64,000 nt of DNA from Microcella alkaliphila (GTDB lineage Bacteria; Actinomycetota; Actinomycetes; Actinomycetales; Microbacteriaceae): assembly GCF_002355395.1 (NCBI RefSeq), contig NZ_AP017315.1, positions 930,001 through 994,000 of the forward strand. Direction: 5' to 3'. This document shows, one piece after another, positions 42,328 through 51,287 of this stretch. Below the pieces are notes generated by a model, which saw only the letters and a program-made list of their open reading frames with translations, did no database searches and was not told the origin of the DNA. The translations under genes and the position numbers were made by a program. The stretch's first letter is position 1. Each line of letters begins with the position of its first letter.

Positions 42328-44534
42328 CGGCCCGCGTGCGCGCGGCGCGGCCCGCCCCGACCGCCTGGTGGCTGAGCGTCGCCGTGCTCGTCTCGCTCGG
42401 CGCCGCCCTCAGCGCGCTCACCGTCGTCATCGGCGAGGGCTCGTGGTACGTGCCCACGATGGTGGCGGCGGCGATCGGCGTGATCGTCGCCGCGGTCGTG
42501 CGACGCCTCGTTCCTGTGTGGCGGGCGTTCTGGTCGGTCGTCGCCGGGGCGGCCGCCCTGTTCGCCGCGATCGTGGTGCAGTTCGCTGCCGACACCGCAC
42601 TGCTCGGGATCGTCCCGCTGCCGGAGACGTTCCTCCGCTTCTCGCTGCTCATCCGCGAGGGCGAGCTGTCGATCGTCGAGCAGGCGGTCCCCGCGTTCGC
42701 CGATGACGGTATCCGGTTCTTGCTCGCGGCCGGCGTCGGGGCGCTCGCCGTGCTGTCTGACGCGCTGGTTGCCGCCACCCGCCGTCCGGCGCTGCTCGCC
42801 GTGCCGTTGCTGGCGCTGCTCGCGATCCCGGTCGTCGTCGCGCCGGGGGCGCTGCCGCTCGTCAGCGTGCTCGCGACCGCTGCCGCGTTCCTCGTGGTTC
42901 TCGCGCTGCACCGCCCCGCGGCGGTCGGGGGACCGGGTGGGGTCTCGCGCCTCATCGCGGCGGTGAGCGCGGCCCTGATCGCCGCCGTGATCGTTCCGGG
43001 GCTGTTGCCGACCGCGGTCGTCGGGGCGAACCCGGCGGGCACGGGCCCGGCCAGCCTCGTCACGGGCGTGAACCCCGTCCTCGAGCTTGGCAACGACCTG
43101 CGTCGCTCGAGCCCCGTCGAAGCGCTGCGCTACTCGACGGACGCAGAGGGCGGCGTGTACCTGACGCTGTCCCACCTGGCCGAGTTCGCCGGCCAGCAGG
43201 TGCTGCCGGTCGAGTTCGACGCCCCCGCTGTGCCGCTCGCCGAGCTGTCGCCGCCGACCTGGTTGCCCGACGAGCTGACGACCGGAACCCTCGACACCCG
43301 CATCAGCCTGCGCACCCTGCGCACCCAGTGGTTGCCGCTGCCGCAGGCGCCGGCGACCGTCTCCGGTGTCTCTGGCGAGTGGGTGATCGACCCGGCCGGC
43401 ACGACCGTGCGCGGCGACGGGCTCGACGAATTCCTGCAGATTCCTGAGGGGCTCGATCCGAGCATCCCGCAGACGGCGCTCGAGGCGACCGCCGAGGCGC
43501 GAACCCCCTACGAGCAGGCGATCGCCCTGCAACGGTTCTTCACGGGTGGCCAGTTCGCCTACTCGGAGGATGCGCCCGTCGAGGGCGGCTACGACGGCTC
43601 GGGGGCCGACATCGTGGCGCAGTTCCTCGTCGAGCGCAGCGGATACTGCGTGCACTTCGCGAGCGCGATGGCTCTGATGACGCGCACGCTCGACATCCCC
43701 TCGCGCATAGCCGTGGGCTTCCTGCCGGGGGCGCGCAACCCGCAGGTGCCGAGCGAGTACATCGTGAGTTCCGACAACCTGCACGCCTGGCCCGAACTGC
43801 ACTTCGATGGCCTCGGCTGGGTGCGTTTCGAACCGACCCCGAGCCTCGGTGTGCTGCCCGAGTACGCGAGCGACGACATCCTCATCGGCGACGACGTCGT
43901 GCCTCCCGCTGGTGAGACGCCGGCGCCGGACGAGACCGACCCGGCGGACCCCGAGAACCCCGACGGTGAGATCGATGCCGGCGACCCGGCGAACCCCGAT
44001 GGCGAGACCGACGCGGGGGGTCCCGACGGGATTCCCGACCTCGACGGCGGCGACGACCAGGCCGGCGGCGTCGGCGATGACGGCGGCATCCTCGTCGATC
44101 CTGTGCTGCGCTCGAACCTGATCGCTGGCGCGCTCGCGGTCGTCGCGCTGGTGCTGCTCGCGACGCCGGCGCTGTGGCGGGCGAGCCGCAGGCGCCGGCG
44201 GATGCGCGCCACCGATCCGCTGATCGTCTGGCGTGAGGTGCGCGACACGGCCCGCGACCTCGGGCTCGCCGCCGAACCCACCCGCACGGTGCGCGAGCTC
44301 GGCGCCCGCTGGGGGGTCGACGTCGCGCTCGTCGCGCCGCTCGTCACGGCACTCGAGGCCCGTGCCTACGCCGGCCCGCACGGCGACGGGTTCGTCGCAC
44401 CGCCGGTCCGCCCGGTGATCGCTGCGCTGCGCGCCGCCGTGCCCTGGTGGCGGCGCGTGCTTGCCGTGCTCGCCCCCGTCTCCCTCATCGACCGAGAGCC
44501 CGACGACGCGCGGGTGCTGATCAGCGCTCCATAA
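42324..44534 (+). CDS. Transglutaminase-like membrane protein (DUF3488/DUF4129)
   Basis: 736 residues. About six N-terminal transmembrane helices (residues 10-235), an extracytoplasmic transglutaminase core with Cys in ERSGYCVHFASAMALMTRTL, His in DNLHAWPELHF and the WVRFEPTPS strand, an acidic low-complexity linker (residues 520-580), one more helix near 595-615 and a C-terminal DUF4129 segment. The catalytic triad is present. This is the third gene of the common moxR-DUF58-transglutaminase operon, thought to act on cell-envelope proteins. Its end overlaps the convergent DUF402 gene by 14 bp. Confidence 0.92.
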   Translation: MTARVRAARPAPTAWWLSVAVLVSLGAALSALTVVIGEGSWYVPTMVAAAIGVIVAAVVRRLVPVWRAFWSVVAGAAALFAAIVVQFAADTALLGIVPLPETFLRFSLLIREGELSIVEQAVPAFADDGIRFLLAAGVGALAVLSDALVAATRRPALLAVPLLALLAIPVVVAPGALPLVSVLATAAAFLVVLALHRPAAVGGPGGVSRLIAAVSAALIAAVIVPGLLPTAVVGANPAGTGPASLVTGVNPVLELGNDLRRSSPVEALRYSTDAEGGVYLTLSHLAEFAGQQVLPVEFDAPAVPLAELSPPTWLPDELTTGTLDTRISLRTLRTQWLPLPQAPATVSGVSGEWVIDPAGTTVRGDGLDEFLQIPEGLDPSIPQTALEATAEARTPYEQAIALQRFFTGGQFAYSEDAPVEGGYDGSGADIVAQFLVERSGYCVHFASAMALMTRTLDIPSRIAVGFLPGARNPQVPSEYIVSSDNLHAWPELHFDGLGWVRFEPTPSLGVLPEYASDDILIGDDVVPPAGETPAPDETDPADPENPDGEIDAGDPANPDGETDAGGPDGIPDLDGGDDQAGGVGDDGGILVDPVLRSNLIAGALAVVALVLLATPALWRASRRRRRMRATDPLIVWREVRDTARDLGLAAEPTRTVRELGARWGVDVALVAPLVTALEARAYAGPHGDGFVAPPVRPVIAALRAAVPWWRRVLAVLAPVSLIDREPDDARVLISAP

Positions 44535-45042
44535 GGGCAAGCCACGCGGCGGCGCGGCCGTCGAAGACGCCCTCCCGTCGCGCGGCCAGGTCGCGCACCC
44601 GGCGGGCGTCGGCGAGTACGCGCGCCGCGACCGCGTCGGGGTAGCCGAGCGTGCGGCGGTGTTCGGAGAACTCGTCGACGTCGTCGATGTAGGGGCTGGC
44701 GCGGGGTGCGCGCACGATCACGTCGAGGTCCATGTCGATGGCCGACGCCCCGAACTCTTCGAGCCGTAGTTCGGCCGCGATGTCGACGTAGAGGCCGATG
44801 CGGGACCCCTCGCGGTCGGGAAAGAACGCGGGCATCCACTGCTCGCCGGGCATCAGCACCTTCACGTTTGGCCGGTAGGCGTGGAAGTCGGCCCCCGGGC
44901 GGCGGCTCACGGTGCCCTGCTGCTGGCCGAACCAGACGCCCGTCTCGTCTTCGCCGAGCACGATCACCGGATGCACCCAGTGCGGTGATCCATCCCACTT
45001 GCGCCAGCGCAGCTCGGCATCGGAGCCGGGCTCGAGGGTCAT
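44521..45042 (-). CDS. DUF402 domain-containing protein
   Basis: 173 residues: WDGSPHWVHPVIVLGEDETG, MPAFFPDREGSRIGLYVDIAAE and IDMDLDVIVRAP fit the DUF402 (FomD-like nucleoside-diphosphate hydrolase) family, whose metal-binding D-x-D-x-D is visible as DMDLD. Predicted cytoplasmic nucleotide hydrolase; substrate unknown. Confidence 0.82.
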   Translation of the reverse strand: MTLEPGSDAELRWRKWDGSPHWVHPVIVLGEDETGVWFGQQQGTVSRRPGADFHAYRPNVKVLMPGEQWMPAFFPDREGSRIGLYVDIAAELRLEEFGASAIDMDLDVIVRAPRASPYIDDVDEFSEHRRTLGYPDAVAARVLADARRVRDLAARREGVFDGRAAAWLALMER

Positions 45043-45104
45043 GCTCGGAAGGCTACCGACCGCCCCTCAGCGAATGCCCGGCGCGCCCGCCGACACTGAG
45101 GGGC

Positions 45105-45841
45105 GTGACTCACGCCCTCGCCGACGCGAGCACCGTCAGCGCACTGTCGCCCTACGTGCGCCATCGGCTCATCACCGAGCAGGAACTCGTGGCGGCCGTC
45201 ATCGAGCGGCACGGGGTCCGCGCGAGCGGTACCTCGCCGCCATCGAGGGACGCACCGGCATCGACGGATTCGACGACTGGGCGCGCGAGCTCGTCGCCGA
45301 CGGCTGGCTGCACAACCACGCGCGCATGTGGTTCGCGAGCATCTGGATCTTCACCCTGCGCCTGCCCTGGCAGCTCGGCGCCGACGTCTTCCTGCGGAAC
45401 CTGCTCGACGGCGACCCCGCCTCGAACACGCTCAGCTGGCGCTGGGTGGCGGGCCTGCAGACCCGCGGCAAGACCTACCAGGCGACCGCGGACAACATCG
45501 CCCGGTTCACCGACGGTCGCTACCGGCCGCGCGGCCTCGCGACGACCGCGGAACCCCTCGACGGGCCGCCCCCGCCGCCCGCCGGTGCCGCGCCCGAGCA
45601 GCGGCCGCTCACCCGAGGCCGCGCGCACGACGTCGGCCGCATCGTGACCGCCTACGCGCCCACCGGCTACGCCGCCGACGCGCTCGACCGGGCGCGCGCG
45701 GAAGCCGCCGGGGACGGCATCGTGATCGAGACCGTGCTGCGCGGCTGGGATGCCCGTGCCTGGCCCCACGCGACGCGCGGCTTCTTCCCGTTCACGGAGC
45801 GCATCCCGGGGCTTGTTCGCGATGCCGGAATCGGCGCGTGA
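45105..45841 (+). pseudogene. Photolyase/cryptochrome FAD-binding protein, internal deletion with frameshift
   Basis: From the GTG at 45105 the first 40 codons read THALADASTVSALSPYVRHR and LITEQELVAAVIERHG, the start of a photolyase-like FAD-binding domain. At about 45216-45226 the reading frame changes and the protein continues RYLAAIEGRTGIDGFDDWAR, then WLHNHARMWFASIWIFTLR and DPASNTLSWRWVAGLQT, the FAD-binding core. The block normally between them (the FVQEVFWRTYW-type region) is missing. As written the gene is inactive. Function of the intact protein would be flavin-dependent DNA repair or light sensing. Confidence 0.82.
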
Positions 45842-45928
45842 CACGGCGCCGCGACCGGCGATAATGAGCGATAGCGGCGCCGGTGCCCACCGGCGCGTCA
45901 CACCCTCGTTGTCAAGGAACCGATAACC

Positions 45929-47296
45929 ATGACCGACACGATGAACCGGTCAACTGCTGCCCACCCCCACCTCGACCCCGCGGACGGCCGCCGGGCGTAC
46001 GAGCTCGACCGCCAGTACGTGTTCCACTCGTGGAGCGCCCAGGGTGCCCTCGACCCCTTCGTAATCGCCGGCGGTGCTGGCAGCGAAGTGTGGAACTACG
46101 ACGGTGAGCGGTACCTCGACTTCTCGTGCCAGTTGGTCAACACGAACATCGGCCATTCGCACCCGAAGGTGGTTGCGGCCATCCAGAAGCAGGCCGCCGA
46201 GTTGGCGACCGTCGCGCCCTCGCACGCCAACCTCGCCCGGGGCGAGGCGGCCAAGCGCATCGTCGAGAAGGCCGGGCCCGGCTTCGCGAAGGTCTTCTTT
46301 ACGAACGGTGGTGCCGACGCGATCGAGAACGCCATCCGCATGGCGCGCCTGACGACGCGCAAGCACAAAGTCATCTCGACCTTCCGCAGTTACCACGGCA
46401 ACACCGGCGCGGCGATCGCCGCCACCGGCGACTGGCGGCGCATGCCGAACGAGTACGCGTGGGGGCACCTGCGCGTGTTCGGCCCGTTCCTGTACCGCAG
46501 CGAGTTCCACGCGACGACCGAGGCCGAAGAGTGCGAGCGCGCGTTGCAGCACCTCGAGCGCACCATCCAGGCCGAAGGTCCTGACACGATTGCTGCCATG
46601 GTGCTCGAGTCGGTTCCCGGCACGGCCGGCATCTTCGCCCCGCCCGCCGGCTACCTCGCAGGCGTCCGCGCGATCGCGGACAAATACAACATCGTGTGGA
46701 TCGCCGACGAGGTGATGGCGGGCTTCGGCCGCACCGGCGAATGGTTCGCCTGGCAGGGCCACAGCGTCAACCCGGAGGGCGTCGTTCCCGATCTCATCGC
46801 CTTCGCCAAGGGAGTCAACTCGGGCTACGTGCCCGTCGGCGGTGTGGTGATCTCGCCCGAGATCGCCGCCGCGTTCGATGAGCGCGTCTTCCCCGGCGGC
46901 CTCACATACTCAGGCCACCCGCTGGCGATGGCCTCCATCGTTGCGTCCATCGACGCGATGGAGGAGGAGGGCATCATCGAGAACGCCACGATGATCGGCG
47001 AGAAGCATCTCGGACCGGGTCTGCGGGCTCTCGCCGACAAGCACCCGATGATCGGTGACGTGCGCGGGCTCGGCGTGTTCTGGGCGCTCGACCTCGTGAC
47101 CGACCGCGCGACGCGCGAGCCGGTGCCGGCGAGCACCATCGGCGCCCTGAAGCGCGAGCTGATGGCGCGCCGGGTGCTGCCGTTTGCCGCCGACAACCGC
47201 ATCCACGTTGTTCCGCCGTGCGTCGTGACGCCGGAGGAGGTGGAGCGGGCGCTGATCGCGTACGACGAGGCGTTCACGGCGGTTACGCAGGGCTGA
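45929..47296 (+). CDS. Class III pyridoxal-phosphate aminotransferase
   Basis: 455 residues of the ornithine/omega-aminotransferase fold: GSEVWNYDGERYLDFSCQLV, FFTNGGADAIENAIRMARL, SYHGNTGAAIAATGDWRR, IVWIADEVMAGFGRTGEWFA and the PLP-lysine segment LIAFAKGVNSGYVPVGGV. Residues resemble the taurine/beta-alanine:pyruvate and aspartate-aminotransferase-fold class III enzymes. Exact amino donor not assignable. AAGGAA precedes the ATG. It stands alone between the broken photolyase and yceD. Confidence 0.93.
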   Translation: MTDTMNRSTAAHPHLDPADGRRAYELDRQYVFHSWSAQGALDPFVIAGGAGSEVWNYDGERYLDFSCQLVNTNIGHSHPKVVAAIQKQAAELATVAPSHANLARGEAAKRIVEKAGPGFAKVFFTNGGADAIENAIRMARLTTRKHKVISTFRSYHGNTGAAIAATGDWRRMPNEYAWGHLRVFGPFLYRSEFHATTEAEECERALQHLERTIQAEGPDTIAAMVLESVPGTAGIFAPPAGYLAGVRAIADKYNIVWIADEVMAGFGRTGEWFAWQGHSVNPEGVVPDLIAFAKGVNSGYVPVGGVVISPEIAAAFDERVFPGGLTYSGHPLAMASIVASIDAMEEEGIIENATMIGEKHLGPGLRALADKHPMIGDVRGLGVFWALDLVTDRATREPVPASTIGALKRELMARRVLPFAADNRIHVVPPCVVTPEEVERALIAYDEAFTAVTQG

Positions 47297-47356
47297 TCAG
47301 GCGCGCTCCCAGTGTCGTTGGGGCATTCACGGAGCGAGCACGACCTACCGTAATGG

Positions 47357-47399
47357 GGCCGCGGCATCCACCGTTTGATCGGGGGTGGATGTCGCGGCC
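47357..47399. promoter_or_regulatory. 16-bp inverted repeat abutting the yceD -10 box
   Basis: GGCCGCGGCATCCACC (47357-47372) pairs with GGTGGATGTCGCGGCC (47384-47399) with one mismatch that is a G-U in RNA. The TACACT -10 box of yceD starts at 47401. It may end the aminotransferase transcript or bind a regulator; the T-run is too short for a typical terminator. Confidence 0.45.
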
Positions 47400-47414
47400 T
47401 TACACTTAACGGCT

Positions 47415-47945
47415 ATGCCTGCCGCGACTTCTCCCTACCGCGTCTCCGTGCGCGACCTCATGCATCGCCCCGGCGAAATGCGGGAACGCACCCTCGAGTT
47501 CGCCGCCCCCGAGCAGCTCGGCGTCGGCGCCGCATACGTTGCCGAGGGGTCGCCGCTCGCGATCGAGCTGCGACTGGAGGGTCTGCACGACGGGATTCTT
47601 GTCACGGGGGAGATCGACGCGATCCAGTCGGGGGAGTGCGTGCGGTGCCTCGATCCCGTCTCGCGGCCCCTCGAAGTCGAATTCCAGGAGCTTTTCGCGT
47701 ATTCTCCTGAGGACGCTGTCGACTACACGGTTCACGATGATCACGTGGATTGTGAACCCGTAGTTCGGGACGCGGTTGTGCTTGCGCTTCCGTTCCAGCC
47801 CGTGTGTCGCGACGACTGCCCCGGCCTCGACCCCGAGACCGGCGAAAAGTTGGCGGACCACGCTGAACAGAAGCCGCGCGAGGTCATGGACCCGCGCTGG
47901 GCTGCCCTGGAAGGATTCCGGGCGGCTGAGACCGACACCGACTGA
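47415..47945 (+). CDS. yceD: YceD/DUF177 family protein
   Basis: 176 residues from the ATG at 47415, 8 nt after TACACT. SVRDLMHRPGEMRER, VTGEIDAIQSGECVRCLDPV and the second Cys pair CRDDCPGLDPETG fit DUF177, linked to 23S rRNA/large-subunit maturation and regularly found before rpmF. It is followed by rpmF-rnc-mutM, the conserved cluster. Confidence 0.92.
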   Translation: MPAATSPYRVSVRDLMHRPGEMRERTLEFAAPEQLGVGAAYVAEGSPLAIELRLEGLHDGILVTGEIDAIQSGECVRCLDPVSRPLEVEFQELFAYSPEDAVDYTVHDDHVDCEPVVRDAVVLALPFQPVCRDDCPGLDPETGEKLADHAEQKPREVMDPRWAALEGFRAAETDTD

Positions 47946-48020
47946 CACCGGCACCCCCACTGACTGAAGACTGAACCTGGGCGCGCGTGCGCGCCGAGGC
48001 TGAGAGAGAAGAGAGACACC

Positions 48021-48224
48021 ATGGCTGTTCCCAAGCGGAAGAAGTCGCGCGCCAACACCCACGCCCGCCGCTCGCAGTGGAAGGCTGAGGTCCCCACGCT
48101 CGTCAAGACCGTCGAGAACGGCAAGGTCGTGTACAGCCTTCCCCACCGCGCGAAGGTCGTTGAGGACTCGGCGGGCACCCCGCTGTTCCTCGAGTACAAG
48201 GGCCGCAAGGTCGCTGACGTCTGA
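48021..48224 (+). CDS. rpmF: 50S ribosomal protein L32
   Basis: 67 residues: [20 protein letters not shown] start is diagnostic. No zinc-binding cysteines are present, so this is the Zn-independent (C-minus) form. GAGAGAAGAGAGA upstream provides the ribosome-binding site. Confidence 0.97.
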   Translation: MAVPKRKKSRANTHARRSQWKAEVPTLVKTVENGKVVYSLPHRAKVVEDSAGTPLFLEYKGRKVADV

Positions 48225-48246
48225 TCGGTCCGACCGATCCGTGGCA

Positions 48247-48954
48247 ATGAGCGCTGACCCCGGGGTGACCCCCGACCGGTTGGCGCTTATTGCCGCGCTC
48301 GGGGTCAGGATCGACCCTGAGCTGCTGGAGCTTGCGCTCACCCACCGCTCGTGGGCCTACGAGAACGGCGGGGTGGCGAACAACGAGCGTCTCGAGTTTC
48401 TCGGCGACTCGATCCTCGGCCAGGCCGTCACGGTCATGCTCTACTCGAGCTACCCCGACCTCGACGAGGGCGAGCTGGCGAAGCGTCGCGCGTCGCTCGT
48501 CTCCGCGGTGGCGCTCGCCGAGGTGGCCCGGGGCATCGGCCTGGGCGACCACCTGAAGCTCGGTAAGGGCGAGGAGCTGACCGGCGGGCGCGGCAAGTCG
48601 TCAATCCTCGCCGACACGGTCGAGGCCCTGATCGGCGCCGCGTATCTCGACTGTGGTGGCGATGAGGCCACCGCGCTGGTGTTGCGGCTGATCGACCCGC
48701 TGCTCGCTGACCCCGCCCGTTTCGGCGCCGCCATGGACCCTAAGACGTCGCTACAGGAGCTGGTCGCGTCTCTCGGCCGCACGGCGCCCGTCTACGAGGT
48801 CGTCGACGCCGGCCCCGACCATTCGAAGGTGTTCACTGCGACCGTCGTCGTCGACGGCGAGGCAATCGCGTCGGGCGTGGGCACGAGCAAGAAGCAGGCC
48901 GAGATGGCCGCGGCGTTGAGCGCCTGGACGGCGCTGTCGGCGCGCACGGCGTGA
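48247..48954 (+). CDS. rnc: Ribonuclease III
   Basis: 235 residues from the ATG at 48247. Catalytic signature NERLEFLGDSILG (residues about 43-55), ADTVEALIGAAYLD with the second acidic pair, and a C-terminal dsRNA-binding domain (DPKTSLQELVASLGRTAPVY, GTSKKQAEMAAALSAW). It processes rRNA and structured mRNAs. It starts 22 nt after rpmF. Confidence 0.97.
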   Translation: MSADPGVTPDRLALIAALGVRIDPELLELALTHRSWAYENGGVANNERLEFLGDSILGQAVTVMLYSSYPDLDEGELAKRRASLVSAVALAEVARGIGLGDHLKLGKGEELTGGRGKSSILADTVEALIGAAYLDCGGDEATALVLRLIDPLLADPARFGAAMDPKTSLQELVASLGRTAPVYEVVDAGPDHSKVFTATVVVDGEAIASGVGTSKKQAEMAAALSAWTALSARTA

Positions 48955-48984
48955 GCCGGCGCGTGTGGCGCGAGGCGAGCATCC

Positions 48985-49914
48985 GTGCCTGAACTGCCCG
49001 AAGTCGAGGTCGTCCGTCACGGCCTCGCCCCCGCCGTCACGGGCGCGACTATCGAGCGCGTCGAGGTGCTCGACGAGCGCTCACTGAAGCGCCACGACGG
49101 TCCCGCGGAGGACTTCATCGACCGGCTGACGGGCGCGCGCATTGTCGCGCCCGTGCGGCGCGGCAAGTTCTTGTGGATGCCCGTGGCCGTCGGCGATGGA
49201 TCCTTCGGCGACCCCGTCGAGGCCCTCGTCGTGCACCTGGGCATGAGCGGGCAGGTGCTGTTGCGCTCGCGAGGTGCGGACGATGGGCCGCTGACGCGCA
49301 TCCGGTTCGAGATCGTGCACCCGGAGCACGGCGAGCTGCTCGTGAACTTTGTGGACCAGCGCATCTTCGGGTCGATGGCACTCGATGTGCTGCAGCAGAC
49401 GCCGGACGGGGCGGCCGGTGGGTACGGGTCGTCTCTCGCGCTCGTTCCCGGCCAGGTGGCGCACATTTCACGTGACCCGCTCGACCCGGCGTTCGACGAT
49501 GCGGCGTTCGTCGCGGCGCTGCGGCGGCGCCGCACGGGCATCAAGCGGGCGTTGCTTGACCAGACGTTGGTGAGCGGCATCGGCAACATTTACGCCGACG
49601 AGGCGCTGTGGGCGGCGCGCCTGCACTACGACTGGCCGACCGCGTCGCTGCCCGTTGCGCGCGTTCGCGAGCTGCTCACCGAGGTGCGCGTGGTGTTGGC
49701 GCGGGCGCTCGAGGAGGGTGGCACGTCGTTCGACGCCCAGTACGTCAACGTGAACGGCGCTTCGGGGTATTTCAGCCATTCGCTGCGCGCCTACGGCCAG
49801 CAGGGTAAGGCGTGCTCGCGGTGCGGAGGTCTGATCGTGCGTGAGCAGTTCATGAACCGCGGCTCGCACTTCTGCCCGCGCTGCCAGCCGCGCCCCCGCC
49901 GCCGCGCCGCCTGA
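48985..49914 (+). CDS. mutM: Formamidopyrimidine-DNA glycosylase
   Basis: 309 residues starting at GTG: PELPEVEVVRHGL, so Pro2 and Glu3, the catalytic pair, are in place. FVDQRIFGSM, the helix-two-turn-helix (DQTLVSGIGNIYADEALW) and the C-terminal zinc finger (CSRCGG and CPRC) complete the family. It removes 8-oxoguanine from DNA. Confidence 0.97.
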   Translation: MPELPEVEVVRHGLAPAVTGATIERVEVLDERSLKRHDGPAEDFIDRLTGARIVAPVRRGKFLWMPVAVGDGSFGDPVEALVVHLGMSGQVLLRSRGADDGPLTRIRFEIVHPEHGELLVNFVDQRIFGSMALDVLQQTPDGAAGGYGSSLALVPGQVAHISRDPLDPAFDDAAFVAALRRRRTGIKRALLDQTLVSGIGNIYADEALWAARLHYDWPTASLPVARVRELLTEVRVVLARALEEGGTSFDAQYVNVNGASGYFSHSLRAYGQQGKACSRCGGLIVREQFMNRGSHFCPRCQPRPRRRAA

Positions 49915-50036
49915 CTCGCGCCGCCGCCCGAGACGCGGGGCTGAGTCGCGCCGCCGCGTCGGAGCCCGACTGTTCGCCACCCGTCGGTGAGGTGCCCGGT
50001 AGGCGTCTCCCCGAGAAGTCATTCACCACCTTCGGC

Positions 50037-50092
50037 ACCTTCCAAAAAAGCGGAAGGTCGACCTTGATTCACCCTTCCGCTTCTGTGGAAGG
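50037..50092. repeat. Two adjacent hairpins with the same arms, member of a dispersed repeat
   Basis: ACCTTCC/GGAAGGT (50037-50058) and CCTTCC/GGAAGG (50073-50092) lie side by side around a GGTCGACC palindrome. The plus strand reads TTCCAAAAAAGCGGAAGG, and the minus strand reads GCGGAAGGGTGAATC, both close to the ends of the unit at 32821-33114. Confidence 0.55.
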
Positions 50093-50116
50093 CGCGGCAG
50101 AGGCCACACGTCGCCG

Positions 50117-50173
50117 CGAGTGTGCACTCGTGGCGGGTTTGCCTCGCGCCGCACAGCCACAACTACACACTCG
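50117..50173. repeat. Imperfect inverted repeat, second copy near 58.5 kb
   Basis: CGAGTGTGCACTCGTGGC (50117-50134) faces GCCACAACTACACACTCG (50156-50173). The same arrangement with variant arms occurs at 58535-58597. Both are in gene-free DNA. Confidence 0.5.
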
Positions 50174-50204
50174 TGCGTCGCCCACCCGGCCCGAGCACCA
50201 GCGC

Positions 50205-51191
50205 CTACGCGGGCACGTCCTTCCTCCACGCCCCCTCGTAGACGAACGGTTCGAAACCGATCGCCTCGTTGACGTCGAGCATGTGGCGGTTCTCCTCCGC
50301 GTTGTAGGTCACGATGCGGGGGTGTCCGGGCCGCACCCGCTGCAGGTGTGCGATGTTCGCGATCTTCAGTAGCATCCCGAGGCGGTGCCCGCGGTGCTCG
50401 CGCACGACGATCGTGTCCTCCTGGTCAACGGGGCGCGCGAGGTTCTCCGGCAGGACGAGCTCCGTGAATCCGGCGAGCCGCCCGCTGGGCACGTGTTCGA
50501 CCGCGGCGACGAGTCGCACGGTCGGGCTGTCCTCCTCGAGGGCCTCGTCGGCGAGCAGGCGCTCCACCGTCCACGGGTCCTCGCTCTCCTCCAGCCCGGC
50601 CGACGGCGCGTCGGTGCTCATGCGCGTCAGCAGGTGCGCGATGTCCTCCCGCCACTCGGGCGGCGTCGCATCGACCCACGTGTGGATGCGGTACTCGTCT
50701 CCCGCTGTTTCCCCCGCCTCCTCCTGCATCGCCTCGAGCACGGCAGCATCCACGGGAAGAGGGAGGCGACTGCCCCGCTCCACTTGCTCCAGCCGGTAGC
50801 CGAACGACTGCAGCAGCCGGGTCTCGGGGGTATCGGCGGCCACGTCGCCGAAGCCCGTGGGTGCGGCGAGCCGCGGCCCGCCGACCCTCCAGCACGGGGC
50901 GTAGACGATGAACTTCGTCGCCCGTGCCTCCCGCGCGAGAGCCTCGACGCGCTCGGCGAGGGCGCGCCCGACGGGGCGTCCGTCGAGACGCGCCAACAGC
51001 ATCCGTTTCGGCTCGAATTCCTGCTTCCTCCAGCCGGGAAGCATCTCCTCCGGCGGACGCACCTCGTCCTGGGTACCCGAGTCGTGCGACCAGACCGCGC
51101 TGCGCACGTCGATGCAGGCGAGAAAGTCGGCGGCGTTCGGCGCGTCGACGCTGCCTGGAATGACCACCTCGGTGATCTCTAGGCCGGTCAT
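50205..51191 (-). CDS. Tandem GNAT acetyltransferase, first domain missing its core
   Basis: 328 residues. The C-terminal GNAT domain is complete: VRLVAAVEHVPSGRLAGFTE, VVREHRGHRLGMLLKIANI (acetyl-CoA loop) and YNAEENRHMLDVNEAIGF. In the N-terminal domain MLLARLDGRPVGR jumps directly to ALAERVEALAREA. The strands and acetyl-CoA loop that normally lie between (about 30 residues) are absent, with the join at about 50963. The frame is kept. Mycothiol-synthase-like and other actinobacterial double-GNAT proteins have this layout; substrate unknown. Confidence 0.8.
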   Translation of the reverse strand: MTGLEITEVVIPGSVDAPNAADFLACIDVRSAVWSHDSGTQDEVRPPEEMLPGWRKQEFEPKRMLLARLDGRPVGRALAERVEALAREARATKFIVYAPCWRVGGPRLAAPTGFGDVAADTPETRLLQSFGYRLEQVERGSRLPLPVDAAVLEAMQEEAGETAGDEYRIHTWVDATPPEWREDIAHLLTRMSTDAPSAGLEESEDPWTVERLLADEALEEDSPTVRLVAAVEHVPSGRLAGFTELVLPENLARPVDQEDTIVVREHRGHRLGMLLKIANIAHLQRVRPGHPRIVTYNAEENRHMLDVNEAIGFEPFVYEGAWRKDVPA

Positions 51192-51287
51192 GTCTGCTCA
51201 CTCTCGTTCGGCCAGCCCGCCAGGCTACTCCCGCGCGAGCCGGTACGGTAGGCCTGTCCGCATCCCCATCCCCGTGAGGCGTCGCCC

